Shown: positions 1-8,510, numbered from the stretch's first letter. The stretch is DNA of 64,000 nt from Ga0077527 sp964486865 (GCA_964486865.1 CAZAOZ010000008.1:1-64000), one strand, 5' to 3'. The notes: generated by a model from the sequence alone, not told the origin. Numbers and translations are program-made.

Positions 1-85
1 GCCCAGATGGCGGAATTGGTAGACGCACCAGCTTCAGGTGCTGGCGGGTAATACCGTGGAGGTTCGAGTCCTCTTCTGGGCACCA
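1..85 (+). tRNA. tRNA-Leu (anticodon CAG)
   Basis: A full cloverleaf is visible. The 7-bp acceptor stem pairs 1-7 with 75-81, the discriminator A is at 82 and the CCA end is encoded at 83-85. The anticodon stem CCAGC/GCTGG encloses a loop with CAG at 35-37. The short variable arm of about a dozen bases and the TTCGAGTC T-loop region fit a leucine class II tRNA. The gene starts at the first base of the window, so its promoter is outside. It is the only tRNA here on the + strand, and a heptamer-repeat element begins 10 bases after its CCA end. Confidence 0.97.
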
Positions 86-94
86 AGTTTTTTA

Positions 95-513
95 GTGATG
101 AGTGCGGAGTGATGAGTGATGAATACAAGCTCATTGCCTGCGACGTTTGGCAGTTTTGGCACTGGCCGCCAGCATGGCGGTCAGTTCCTCTGCCTCTGAT
201 ACCAGGGGCGCCGTCCGCTTTTCGGCCGCCATGGCCGAACCGTTCAGCAACTCCAGCCAGTAGCTGGTCTCTTCGATTTCCTGTGTAGCGCCTTCGATTT
301 TGCTGATGAAATCAGCGACCGATTTTGCGCGTTTGGCCTCCCTGTATTGGGCACCAACCGAAGTTCCGGAACGCAGAATCTGCCGCCCAAGCACTTGCGC
401 TGGCATCGACTGCGGCAGCTCCGAACACAATTTTATGATTTCCAGCGCAAACCGCGTCGTGCGTACCTCCAGCCCGGGGTTTCGCTCATCACTCATCACT
501 CCGCGCTCATCAC
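95..513. mobile_element. Heptamer inverted-repeat element carrying a four-helix-bundle gene
   Basis: Two arms of four 7-bp units face each other. The left arm (95-122) reads GTGATGA, GTGCGGA, GTGATGA, GTGATGA. The right arm (486-513), read on the other strand, gives GTGATGA, GCGCGGA, GTGATGA, GTGATGA, so 27 of 28 bases match. The 363 bases between the arms are almost filled by one small gene whose ATG (494-496) lies inside the right arm. The element fits exactly between the tRNA-Leu end (85) and the purA stop codon (516-518). Two other heptamer arrays in this window lack a gene. Calling it mobile is an inference from the repeat structure; no target-site duplication was identified. Confidence 0.6.
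131..496 (-). CDS. Four-helix-bundle protein (S23/IVP, Avd-like family)
   Basis: The 121-residue product resembles the four-helix-bundle family known from 23S rRNA intervening sequences and from Avd of diversity-generating retroelements. Recognisable features are the basic first helix (RTTRFALEIIKLC), the family-typical QILRSGTSVGAQYREAKRAKS stretch, FISKIEGA and the EEETSYWLELL-like segment near residue 80, with a lysine/arginine-rich tail. The start at 496 is chosen because homologous sequence begins just after it; the longer open frame upstream is antisense purA. The start codon and upstream bases are part of the heptamer arm. Family members form oligomers that bind nucleic acid, but the job of stand-alone copies is unknown. 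No reverse transcriptase or template repeat lies nearby, so an Avd role in a retroelement is not supported here. Confidence 0.8.
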   Translation of the reverse strand: MSDERNPGLEVRTTRFALEIIKLCSELPQSMPAQVLGRQILRSGTSVGAQYREAKRAKSVADFISKIEGATQEIEETSYWLELLNGSAMAAEKRTAPLVSEAEELTAMLAASAKTAKRRRQ

Positions 514-515
514 TG

Positions 516-1808
516 TCAATCAAATGGATTGCGGCGAACGATAGTATGTTCGCGATCCGCGCCCGTTGACACCATGTCGATCGGCACACCACAGACGGCT
601 TCCATGCGCTTGAGGTAGTTGCGCGCGGCAGCCGGCAGGTCATCGAAACGCGTGACGCCCACGGTGCTGTCCTGCCAGCCCGGCATTTCCTCGTACACCG
701 GCTGGCACTCCGCCAGCAGTTCCGCGCCGAACGGCAGTATGTCCCGGGCGACGCCGTTCATTTTGTAGCCGACCCCCAGTTGCACGCTTTCCATGCCGTC
801 GAGCACATCGAGCTTGGTCACGCACAGGCCCGACACGCCGTTGATCTGGATCGAGCGCTTCAGTGCCGCCGCGTCGAACCAGCCGCAGCGCCGCGGACGG
901 CCGGTCGTCGCGCCGACCTCGTTGCCGCGCGTGGCAATCTGCCTGCCGATATCGTCGTCGAGCTCGGTCGGAAACGGTCCCGAACCAACCCGCGTGGTGT
1001 AGGCCTTGGTGATGCCCAGTATGTAATGCAGGTGCTGCGGGCCGATGCCCGCGCCGGCTGCCGCCGCGCCCGCCACGCAGTTGCTGGAGGTGACGAACGG
1101 ATAGGTGCCGTGATCCACGTCGAGCAGCGTGCCCTGCGCACCTTCAAACAGCAGGTTGTCGCCTTTCTGCTGCGCTTCATAGAGCAATCGCGGCACATCG
1201 ACCACCATCGGCCTGATGCGCTCGGCGAACGCCATGGAGTCGTCCAGCGTTTTCTGGAAGCCGACGGTCTCCACCTTGAAATAGTTTTTCAGCACGAAGT
1301 TGTGAAAATCCAGCACTTCGCCGAGCTTGGCGGCGAAGCGCTCGCGGTGAAACAGATCCTGCAGGCGGATCGCGCGCCGCGCCACCTTGTCTTCGTACGC
1401 CGGACCGATGCCGCGGCCGGTGGTGCCGATCTTGCCCGCGCCTTTCGCGGCTTCGCGCGCGCGGTCGAGCGCCACGTGATACGGCAGGATCAGCGGACAG
1501 GCTTCGCTGATCCTGAGCCGCCCCGCGACATCGACGCCGGCCGCCGTCAGCGTGCCAACCTCTTCGAGCAGCGCTTCCGGCGAGAGCACCACGCCGTTAC
1601 CGATATAGCAGGCCACTTTGTCGCGCAGGATGCCCGACGGAATCAGGTGCAGCACGGTCTTCTTGCCGTTGATCACCAGCGTGTGGCCGGCGTTGTGGCC
1701 GCCCTGGAAACGCACCACGCCCTGCACGCGGTCGGTGAGCCAGTCAACGATCTTGCCCTTGCCTTCATCACCCCACTGGGTACCGACTACGACTACATTT
1801 TTGGTCAT
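516..1808 (-). CDS. purA: Adenylosuccinate synthase
   Basis: PurA joins IMP and aspartate using GTP to make adenylosuccinate, the first step from IMP to AMP, in the cytosol. The 430-residue protein has the expected family length. The N-terminal P-loop-like GTQWGDEGKGK motif (residues 9-19) includes the catalytic Asp14. FQGGHNAGHT follows near residue 34 (catalytic His), and the TTGRGIGPAYEDK and VGATTGRPRRCGW signatures come later. It lies downstream of hisZ on the same strand with a 94-base AT-rich gap that may hold its own promoter. Its TGA stop is only two bases from the heptamer arm ending at 513. Confidence 0.97.
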   Translation of the reverse strand: MTKNVVVVGTQWGDEGKGKIVDWLTDRVQGVVRFQGGHNAGHTLVINGKKTVLHLIPSGILRDKVACYIGNGVVLSPEALLEEVGTLTAAGVDVAGRLRISEACPLILPYHVALDRAREAAKGAGKIGTTGRGIGPAYEDKVARRAIRLQDLFHRERFAAKLGEVLDFHNFVLKNYFKVETVGFQKTLDDSMAFAERIRPMVVDVPRLLYEAQQKGDNLLFEGAQGTLLDVDHGTYPFVTSSNCVAGAAAAGAGIGPQHLHYILGITKAYTTRVGSGPFPTELDDDIGRQIATRGNEVGATTGRPRRCGWFDAAALKRSIQINGVSGLCVTKLDVLDGMESVQLGVGYKMNGVARDILPFGAELLAECQPVYEEMPGWQDSTVGVTRFDDLPAAARNYLKRMEAVCGVPIDMVSTGADREHTIVRRNPFD

Positions 1809-1852
1809 GATCCTTGTTGCTTTCGCGATGCCGATCGGCAGTTAATGGATTA

Positions 1853-1880
1853 AAAATATTTAATTAAATCAATATGTTAA
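1853..1880 (-). promoter_or_regulatory. Possible sigma70 promoter for purA
   Basis: On the minus strand a TTAACA -35-like box (1875-1880) lies 16 bases from a TATTTT -10-like box (1853-1858). The whole 1845-1905 stretch is strikingly AT-rich against a GC-rich background, as expected for a promoter. This would let purA be expressed independently of hisZ. It rests on motif match only. Confidence 0.35.
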
Positions 1881-1902
1881 ATAATATACTTAATTTTATT
1901 AT

Positions 1903-3063
1903 TTAACGTAATTTTTGAACCACCCAGCGCCCTGCGCGCCGCACCAGCGCCCGGTCGCAGCCCAGTTCCGCGCGGTAGCGCGCGTGTCCCGGCAGATCCT
2001 CGATGACGACGGTGCCGCGCCCGCGCAAAGCGGCGATGCGCTGCTGCAGCGCGCGGTCATTGGACCGGTATGGCGCCAGCACCCGCGATCCGGGCGGCAT
2101 CTGGGTGCCGGTTGCCGCCAGCTCGCGCAGATCCGTGCTGAAGCCGGTCGCCGGGCGGGCGCGGCCAAAGGCCTTGCCCACCTCGTCGTAACGCCCGCCC
2201 TGCGCCACCGCGTTGGGACGGGTATTCGCGTACGCCGCGAACACCACGCCGCTGTGATAGTGGTAGCCGCGCAGCTCACCCAGATCAAAACTGCGGATGC
2301 GCGCACGGTCAGCCAGCCGCCGCGACAGCGCCGACAGATCGCGCAACGCCGCGCGGATTTCCGGCAACGGCGGCAGCACGCGCCGCGCTTTCGCCAGCAC
2401 CTCCGCTCCGCCATACAGTCCGGGCAGATCGGCCAGCGCCTGGCGCGTCGTGCGGTCGAGTTTGCGCGCCAGGCCGTTAATCGCCGGCGCATCCTTGGCC
2501 TGCATGGCCTGAAACAATTCCGCCTCCAGCGGCGCCGCCACACGGGCACGGCGCAACAGCGCGCGAAAGATGCCGACGTGACCGATGTCGATGGAGACGT
2601 CGTTCACGCCCGCCAGTTGCAGCGCCCGCAGCATCAGCCGCTGCACTTCGACATCGCTGTCGATACCGCGATGGCCGTAGATTTCCGCGCCGATCTGCAG
2701 CGGCTCGCGCGTCCGGTTCATGCCGTCTGGCAGCGTGCGCAACACGCTGCCGCTGTAGCACAGCCGCGTTACCCCGCCGCGATTGAGCAGGTGCGCATCA
2801 ATGCGCGCTACCTGCGGCGTGATGTCGGCGCGCACGCCGAGCATGCGGCCGGAGAGCTGATCCACCAGCTTGAAGGTCTGCAGGTCGAGATCGTGCCCGG
2901 TGCCGGTCAGCAGTGAATCGACGTATTCAAGCAGCGGCGGCATGACCAGTTCATAGCCATGCACCGCAAAGTCGTCGAGGATGCGCCGGCGCAGCCGCTC
3001 GATGCGGCGCGCCTCCTCCGGGAGGATGTCCTCGATGTATTCAGGCAGCAGCCAGGTTCTCAT
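1903..3063 (-). CDS. hisZ: ATP phosphoribosyltransferase regulatory subunit
   Basis: HisZ is a catalytically inactive paralogue of histidyl-tRNA synthetase that forms a hetero-octamer with the short form of HisG and controls the first step of histidine synthesis. The 386-residue product begins MRTWLLPEYIEDILPEEA and keeps class II synthetase-like motifs (GVRADITPQVARIDA; SGSVLRT), but it is shorter than HisS and lacks the anticodon-binding domain. The start at 3063 is used because the 16 residues further upstream do not look like family sequence. A true hisS is present at 10364-11626, which makes the HisZ call secure. The gene follows yjeT and precedes purA, the usual betaproteobacterial order. 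Confidence 0.93.
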   Translation of the reverse strand: MRTWLLPEYIEDILPEEARRIERLRRRILDDFAVHGYELVMPPLLEYVDSLLTGTGHDLDLQTFKLVDQLSGRMLGVRADITPQVARIDAHLLNRGGVTRLCYSGSVLRTLPDGMNRTREPLQIGAEIYGHRGIDSDVEVQRLMLRALQLAGVNDVSIDIGHVGIFRALLRRARVAAPLEAELFQAMQAKDAPAINGLARKLDRTTRQALADLPGLYGGAEVLAKARRVLPPLPEIRAALRDLSALSRRLADRARIRSFDLGELRGYHYHSGVVFAAYANTRPNAVAQGGRYDEVGKAFGRARPATGFSTDLRELAATGTQMPPGSRVLAPYRSNDRALQQRIAALRGRGTVVIEDLPGHARYRAELGCDRALVRRAGRWVVQKLR

Positions 3064-3139
3064 GGGGTAGTCATCAAGGTGTAAAGCCAGGCAACGCCAA
3101 CAACGGCGCAAACGCGCATTATAGATAGTAGTTCGGGTT

Positions 3140-3328
3140 TCAGCCGCGCACGAAAAACAGCAGGATCAGCCCGGCCAGCATCGACGACAGGCCGATGAAG
3201 CGCAGCTGGCCGTCACCCAGCTCCAGCAGGCGGCGGAAAGTCTCGCGCCACAGCGCCGGCGCCAGGAAAGGGGCCAGCCCCTCCAGCACCAGCAGCAGCG
3301 CAAAAGCCGTCAGGACGCTGTCGGTCAC
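3140..3328 (-). CDS. DUF2065 family small membrane protein (YjeT)
   Basis: A 62-residue protein with two hydrophobic segments (about residues 4-25 and 42-60) separated by a short polar loop containing WRETFRRLLELGDGQLR. Length, spacing and position directly after hflC match the YjeT/DUF2065 family, whose function is unknown. It is likely an inner-membrane protein co-transcribed with hflKC, 37 bases after hflC. A role linked to HflKC is only suggested by conserved neighbourhood. Confidence 0.85.
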   Translation of the reverse strand: MTDSVLTAFALLLVLEGLAPFLAPALWRETFRRLLELGDGQLRFIGLSSMLAGLILLFFVRG

Positions 3329-3365
3329 GCGGTGCCGGCTCGGGCGGGAAAACCACCTGCCGCCA

Positions 3366-4244
3366 TTACTTGCCGCCGGGCTTGCTGGATCTCAGGTATT
3401 TGAAGAATTCCGAGTTCGGCTCCAGCACCAGCACGTCGCTCTTGTTCTTGAAGCTCGCGCGATAGGCTTCAAGGCTGCGGTAGAACGCGTAGAACTCGGG
3501 GTTGATTTCGTAGGCTTTCGCATAATTCGCGGCGGCTTTGGCATCGCCTTCACCCTTGATGCGCTGCGCGTCGCGATAGGCCTCGGCCAGAAGCACCTCG
3601 CGTTGTTTATCGGCATCGGCTCGGATTTTTTCCGATTCCGCGGCACCCGTCGAGCGTTGCTCGTTGGCCACCCGCTTGCGCTCGGCCTCCATGCGGCGGT
3701 AGACGTCCACGCTCACCTCCTGCGGCAGGTCCACGCGCTTGATCCGCACATCCAGCACTTCAACTCCGATCTTGCCGGCATCTTCATTGGCCCGATTGCG
3801 CATCAAATCCATGATCTGGTTGCGCTCTCCGGAAACCACTTCGTGCACGGTGCGATTGCCGAATTCTGCGCGCAGGCCATCGTTGATGGTCTGTTGCAAG
3901 CGCGTCTGCGCGCGCATCTCGTCACCGCCCACCGAAACGTAATACTGCCGCACGTCCGTGATGCGCCATTTGACGAACAGATCGACCAGCACGTTTTTCT
4001 TTTCCGACGTCAGGAAACGCTCGGGTTCCGCAGTGTCGATGGTCAGGATGCGCACATCGAAAAAGCGCACGTTGTCGAGCAGCGGCACCTTGAAATACAG
4101 GCCCGGATCCTTCTTGATGGCCACGACTTCACCCAGCCGGAACACGATGGTGTTCTGGCGCTGATCCACGACAAACATCGACATTGACGCGATCAGCAGC
4201 AATATCAGCAGGCCCGTGATGAGGGCGCCCAGATTACGTTTCAT
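3366..4244 (-). CDS. hflC: HflC, subunit of the FtsH-modulating HflKC complex
   Basis: HflC is an SPFH/prohibitin-domain membrane protein that with HflK forms a large periplasm-facing cage around the FtsH protease and modulates its action on membrane proteins. The 292-residue product has one N-terminal transmembrane segment (about 7-25) followed by VDQRQNTIVFRLGEVV, the start of the band-7 domain. A charged helical region follows (AEAYRDAQRIKGEGDAKAA), with an FYAFYRSLEAYR segment typical of HflC. Its start overlaps the hflK stop by four bases, indicating translational coupling. Confidence 0.96.
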   Translation of the reverse strand: MKRNLGALITGLLILLLIASMSMFVVDQRQNTIVFRLGEVVAIKKDPGLYFKVPLLDNVRFFDVRILTIDTAEPERFLTSEKKNVLVDLFVKWRITDVRQYYVSVGGDEMRAQTRLQQTINDGLRAEFGNRTVHEVVSGERNQIMDLMRNRANEDAGKIGVEVLDVRIKRVDLPQEVSVDVYRRMEAERKRVANEQRSTGAAESEKIRADADKQREVLLAEAYRDAQRIKGEGDAKAAANYAKAYEINPEFYAFYRSLEAYRASFKNKSDVLVLEPNSEFFKYLRSSKPGGK

Positions 4245-5506
4245 TGGCGGGTCTCCCGCTCACGGCTGCGGAAGGCTTCGCGGCCGCGGGTTCCAGGTTC
4301 AGCCGAGGCTGCCGGTTCGGCCGCTTTGGTCGGGACCGTCTCGGCAGCCACCGCAGCCGCCGACATCTGCATCAATTTGTCGAGCGGCAGATACAGCATG
4401 TTACCGCCGCTCTTCTGGTCAATCAGCACCTTGCTGGTGTTGCTCATGATCTGCTGCATAGCGTCCAGATACAGCCGGTCGCGCGTAACCTGCGGCGACT
4501 TGTTGTATTCGGCGACGATGGCGCGGAAGCGCGAGGCATCACCCTGCGACTGCTCGATGACGCGCTGGCGATAGCCCTCGGCTTCCTGCAGCAGGCGCGC
4601 CGCATTGCCGCCCGCCTTCGGGATTACGTCGTTGGCGTAGGCCTGGCCCTCGTTTTTCTGGCGCTCGCGGTCCTGACCGGCCTTGACCGCATCATCAAAC
4701 GCCGACTGCACCTGCTCCGGCGGCTGTGCGTTCTGCATGCTGACCTTGCTGATGCTGATGCCGGTGCCGTAGCGATCCAGGATTTCCTGTATGAGTTTCT
4801 GTGCGCGCACCGCAACCTCGGCGCGGCCTTCAAACAGCACAAAGTCCATGCTGCTGCGCCCCACCACTTCGCGGATCGCCGTCTCGCTTGCCTGCAGCAC
4901 GGCATCCTCAGTAGCGCGGTTGTTGAACAGGAAATCGCTGGGACTCTTCAGCACATATTGCACGGCAAACTGGACGTCGATGATGTTCTCGTCGTCGGTG
5001 AGCATCAGCGATTCCTTCAGCACCTTGCTCTTGACGTTGTTGCGATAACCGATTTCGATGGTGCGCACCTGCGCCACGTTGACCACTTCAGCGGTCTCGA
5101 TCGGATACGGCAGATGCCAGCGCGGTCCGGGCATCGTCGGCGGCTCGACATATTTGCCGAAGCGCAGCACGACGCCGCGCTGGCCCTCGTTGACGATGTA
5201 GAAACCGCTCGCCATCCAGACGGCCAGCACCAGCCCGAGCAGGAGTCCGGCGCCGCCGCCCATCGCGCCGGCGCTCGGCATGCCGCCGCCGGGCTCGGCG
5301 CCATTACCGCCACCGCCCTTGCCGCCCAGCAACTGGCTCAACTTGCGGTTCAGTGAACGCCAGATTTCATCGAGATCAGGCGGCCCCTGGTTATTGCCGC
5401 CGGGACGCCGCCCCCACTGCGGATCGTTCAACGACAGCAACGGCGCAAGCATGCGGGCCAGGCCGCTTTTCAGACGGTCACGGAAAGACCGGGAGGTATC
5501 AATCAT
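4241..5506 (-). CDS. hflK: HflK, subunit of the FtsH-modulating HflKC complex
   Basis: The partner of HflC. The 421-residue protein has a glycine-rich N-terminal cytosolic region (GGKGGGGNGAEPGGG near residue 70), a transmembrane segment (LLLGLVLAVWMASGFYIV) and a band-7 domain opening with NEGQRGVVLRFGKYV. The canonical SLNDPQWG motif lies in the first 30 residues. The start at 5506 is the first ATG after the hflX stop; an internal ATG at 5452 closer to SLNDPQWG is an alternative. hflX lies 43 bases upstream. Confidence 0.95.
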   Translation of the reverse strand: MIDTSRSFRDRLKSGLARMLAPLLSLNDPQWGRRPGGNNQGPPDLDEIWRSLNRKLSQLLGGKGGGGNGAEPGGGMPSAGAMGGGAGLLLGLVLAVWMASGFYIVNEGQRGVVLRFGKYVEPPTMPGPRWHLPYPIETAEVVNVAQVRTIEIGYRNNVKSKVLKESLMLTDDENIIDVQFAVQYVLKSPSDFLFNNRATEDAVLQASETAIREVVGRSSMDFVLFEGRAEVAVRAQKLIQEILDRYGTGISISKVSMQNAQPPEQVQSAFDDAVKAGQDRERQKNEGQAYANDVIPKAGGNAARLLQEAEGYRQRVIEQSQGDASRFRAIVAEYNKSPQVTRDRLYLDAMQQIMSNTSKVLIDQKSGGNMLYLPLDKLMQMSAAAVAAETVPTKAAEPAASAEPGTRGREAFRSRERETRQ

Positions 5507-5549
5507 GGGTATGCAATGGAATAACGTGAAATTGAAATCAAGAAAAGCA

Positions 5550-6668
5550 TCAGGCAGCAACAGGCTGACTGGTGTTTGTGGCGTCGAGAGCATGCTCCCC
5601 GATGGCTTTGCGCAGCGGATCGACTCCATCACCCGTCATCGCGCTCAGCCAGACCCGGGAAATTCTAGCACAATCATCGCGCTCCGCCCGCGGCAGGAGC
5701 GCAGTTCGATCAATCTTGTTGAAGACCATGATCTGCGGCACGGTGTCGGCGCCGATTTCCGCCAGCACGATATTGACTGCCGCGATCTGTGCGTCACGGT
5801 CGGGGCTGCTGGCATCAATGACATGCAGCAGCAGATTGGCATTCACGGTCTCTTCGAGCGTGGCCTGGAACGCCTCGACCAGCGTATGCGGCAGATGCCG
5901 GATGAAGCCGACCGTATCCGAGAGCACGACTTCGGCGCCTTCCGCGGTTCTGATACGGCGCGTGGTGGTATCCAGCGTCGCGAACAGCTGGTCGGCCGCA
6001 TAGGCATCGGCATGGGTCAGCCGGTTGAACAGGGTTGATTTTCCGGCGTTGGTATAACCCACCAGCGATACCGAGAAGACCTGGGCACGGGTGCGTGAGC
6101 GGCGCTGCGTGGCATGCTGTGACCGCACGCGCGCGAGTTTTTCTTTCAGCACCTTGACGCGCTTGCCGAGCAGCCGGCGGTCGGTCTCCAGCTGGGTTTC
6201 GCCGGGGCCGCGCATGCCGATGCCGCCCCGCTGCCGTTCCAAGTGGGTCCAGCCGCGCACCAGGCGCGTGGACAGGTGTTCCAGTTGCGCCAGTTCAACC
6301 TGCAGTTTGCCCTCATGGCTGCGGGCACGCTGGGCGAAAATGTCGAGGATCAGGCTGGTGCGGTCGATGACCCGGCAGGCCAGCTGGCGTTCGAGATTGC
6401 GTTCCTGGATCGGGCTCAGGGCATGGTTGAAGATCACCACCGTGGCGCCGCTGTCGCGGACCGCCTGGCCGATTTCCTCGACTTTGCCCTTGCCTGCATA
6501 CAGCGCCGGATCAGGACGATCGCGGCGGCCTCGGATCACCGCCAGCGGGCGTACGCCCCCGCTGCGGGCCAGCAGTTGCAGCTCTTCGAGGCTCTCGGCG
6601 TAATCCGGCTCGCCCAGATCAAGCGCCACCAGCACCGCGTCGGTGCCGCTGCCGGGACGCTCAAACAT
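5550..6668 (-). CDS. hflX: GTPase HflX (ribosome rescue/splitting factor)
   Basis: HflX is a ribosome-associated GTPase that splits stalled 70S ribosomes, notably after heat stress. The 372-residue protein has the N-terminal HflX domain with YAGKGKVEEI and FNHALSPIQERNLE, the glycine-rich GGIGMRGPGETQLE linker, and a G domain with P-loop GYTNAGKST, DTVGFI (G3) and NKID (G4). It lies 22 bases downstream of hfq, the classical hfq-hflX-hflK-hflC arrangement, and probably shares its transcript. Confidence 0.97.
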   Translation of the reverse strand: MFERPGSGTDAVLVALDLGEPDYAESLEELQLLARSGGVRPLAVIRGRRDRPDPALYAGKGKVEEIGQAVRDSGATVVIFNHALSPIQERNLERQLACRVIDRTSLILDIFAQRARSHEGKLQVELAQLEHLSTRLVRGWTHLERQRGGIGMRGPGETQLETDRRLLGKRVKVLKEKLARVRSQHATQRRSRTRAQVFSVSLVGYTNAGKSTLFNRLTHADAYAADQLFATLDTTTRRIRTAEGAEVVLSDTVGFIRHLPHTLVEAFQATLEETVNANLLLHVIDASSPDRDAQIAAVNIVLAEIGADTVPQIMVFNKIDRTALLPRAERDDCARISRVWLSAMTGDGVDPLRKAIGEHALDATNTSQPVAA

Positions 6669-6690
6669 AATTAAATTTCAATAAAAACAA

Positions 6691-6930
6691 TCACTTGTCT
6701 TGATCATCGTCCGCCGACAAAGTGACGGCCCGCGCCGGAACGACGGTCGAAATGGCGTGTTTATAGACCATCTGGGTCACGGTGTTCTTGAGCAGGACGA
6801 CATACTGGTCAAACGAATCCACCTGCCCTTGCAGCTTGATGCCGTTGACCAGGTAAATCGATACGGGGATATGTTCCTTGCGCAATGCGTTCAGAAACGG
6901 GTCTTGTAGCAGCTGCCCTTTGTTGCTCAT
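6691..6930 (-). CDS. hfq: RNA chaperone Hfq
   Basis: A 79-residue Sm-like protein forming a hexameric ring that pairs small RNAs with mRNAs. The sequence starts MSNKGQLLQDPFLNALRKE and has the proximal-face loop with VNGIKLQGQVDSFDQYVVLL (Sm1) and YKHAISTVVPAR (Sm2, with the conserved K-H pair). The acidic C-terminal tail is short, as in many betaproteobacteria. Its leader starts beside a palindromic element (6996-7172) that separates it from der, so hfq probably starts its own transcription unit with hflX-hflK-hflC. Confidence 0.98.
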   Translation of the reverse strand: MSNKGQLLQDPFLNALRKEHIPVSIYLVNGIKLQGQVDSFDQYVVLLKNTVTQMVYKHAISTVVPARAVTLSADDDQDK

Positions 6931-6995
6931 GATGGCCTCGTTTGTAGTTATTGGAACAGTGACTCTAGCTTAATTTTTCCTGTCTGGCCACAGAG

Positions 6996-7172
6996 TTAGG
7001 GAACCTCCGAACAACCTGCTGCGCGGCGCGATTGCTGCGTCGCGCGGTGCTCGGAACCTAGCCTATCCATTTGATATGTCTCAGTTCCTGCGCGCCGCGA
7101 AGCAAGTCCCCTTGGGGGGCGCCGTGCTCCTTGCTCTCACGCCGCTCGCGACAGTTCTTCAGAGGTCCCTTA
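6996..7172. repeat. Palindromic MITE-like element between der and hfq
   Basis: The ends are imperfect inverted repeats of about 25 bases. The left end reads TTAGGGAACCTCCGAACAAC and the right end, on the other strand, reads TTAAGGGACCTCTGAAGAAC. The interior is GC-rich with further self-complementary blocks (GCGCGA...TCGCGC near 7027-7045). No coding frame is evident. The right terminus contains the TAA stop of der (7170-7172), and the left end falls 66 bases before the hfq start. The shape suggests a non-autonomous insertion sequence remnant or MITE; no transposase is nearby. Confidence 0.6.
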
Positions 7173-8510
7173 ACTGCGACGGGGGCCCCCGCGGGCAAAC
7201 GGGTTGCGCCCGCTCCTGAACTCGACCCTGAGAGGCGTACCGGTCAATTTGAACGCATCGCGGAAAAATCGTTCCAGATAGCGGCGATAACTGTCGGGGA
7301 TGCGCTCCAGCGCCGAACCGTGGACGATGATGCGCGGCGGGTTGGAACCGCCCTGATGCGCATAGCGCAGCTTGGGCCGCACCAACCCGTGACGCGGCGG
7401 CTGCTGCTGCTGCACGGCCAGCATCAGCATCCGCGTCAGCCGCGGCGTGGACAGCTTGGCCATGGCCGCCGCATAGGCATCATCGGCGGAGCGCAGCACC
7501 GCGTCGATGCCCTGCCCCTGCAGCGCTGAAATGAAATGGAAGCGGGCGAAATTGAGGAAGTTCAGCTTGCGTGCGCCGTCGCGCTTGATCTGCTCGCGCT
7601 CTGATTCCGTCAACCCTTCCCACTTGTTGACGGCGACCACCAGCGCGCGGCCGGCTTCCAGAATGAAGCCGGCGATGTGCGCATCCTGCTCCGCGATCTC
7701 CTGCCGCGCGTCGAGCACCAGGATGACAATGTTCGCATCGGCGATCGACTGCAGCGTCTTGATCACCGAAAATTTTTCTTCGGGCGCATCGACTTGTCCG
7801 CGCTTGCGCATGCCGGCGGTGTCGATCAGGGTGTAGCGTTTGTCGCCGCGTTCGAACTCGACATAAATCGAGTCGCGCGTGGTGCCGGGTTTGTCGAACA
7901 CCACTACCCGCTCTTCACCGAGCATGGCGTTGACCAGCGTGGATTTTCCGACATTGGGACGACCGACGATGGCAATACGCGGATGCTTCGCAGCCTCCGC
8001 CGGTTCGGGTTGCGGATCGGGCAATTCAGCCAGCACCAGATCCATCAGGTCGCCGACAAATTCGCCGTGTTCGGCGGAAATCACCAGCGGCTCGCCCAGA
8101 CCCAGCGCATAAAATTCCGCGGCCGCTGCCGCATGATCCATGCCCTCGGCCTTGTTGACAACCAGCCATACCTTCCTGCCGCTGCGCCGCAACTCGGCGC
8201 TGATCTCATGATCCTGCCCGGTCAGCCCGGCGCGGACATCAACCACGAACAGCACCACATCGGCTTCATCGACCGCCTGGCGTGCCTGGCGCGCCATGTG
8301 ATGGAAAATGCCTTCCTTCGCCTCCGGCTCGAAACCACCGGTATCCACCACGATGTAGGGTTTCAGTCCAACCCGGCCTTCGCCATAGTGGCGGTCGCGG
8401 GTGATGCCCGGCGCATCCGCCACGATGGCATCACGGCTGCGCGTCAGCCGGTTGAACAACGTGGATTTCCCCACATTGGGCCGGCCGACAATAACGACTG
8501 TAGGTTTCAT
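7170..8510 (-). CDS. der: Ribosome biogenesis GTPase Der (EngA)
   Basis: Der has two tandem G domains and is essential for 50S subunit assembly. The 446-residue product shows a first P-loop GRPNVGKST at residues 9-17 and a second identical motif near residue 187. DTAGM marks the second G3, NKAEG and NKWEG the two G4 motifs, and a KH-like C-terminal domain carries basic residues at the end (RSGRNPFARGG). It follows bamB in the usual order. Its stop codon is formed at the very edge of the inverted-repeat element 6996-7172. Confidence 0.97.
   Translation of the reverse strand: MKPTVVIVGRPNVGKSTLFNRLTRSRDAIVADAPGITRDRHYGEGRVGLKPYIVVDTGGFEPEAKEGIFHHMARQARQAVDEADVVLFVVDVRAGLTGQDHEISAELRRSGRKVWLVVNKAEGMDHAAAAAEFYALGLGEPLVISAEHGEFVGDLMDLVLAELPDPQPEPAEAAKHPRIAIVGRPNVGKSTLVNAMLGEERVVVFDKPGTTRDSIYVEFERGDKRYTLIDTAGMRKRGQVDAPEEKFSVIKTLQSIADANIVILVLDARQEIAEQDAHIAGFILEAGRALVVAVNKWEGLTESEREQIKRDGARKLNFLNFARFHFISALQGQGIDAVLRSADDAYAAAMAKLSTPRLTRMLMLAVQQQQPPRHGLVRPKLRYAHQGGSNPPRIIVHGSALERIPDSYRRYLERFFRDAFKLTGTPLRVEFRSGRNPFARGGPRRS

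Noticed and set aside
95..513. Diversity-generating retroelement with an Avd protein
   Set aside because: No reverse transcriptase, template repeat or variable repeat is seen; the protein family also occurs alone or in rRNA intervening sequences.
131..643. A longer 170-residue reading of the four-helix-bundle gene
   Set aside because: The extra 49 residues overlap the end of purA in antisense and have no family similarity; the family match begins right after the ATG at 496.
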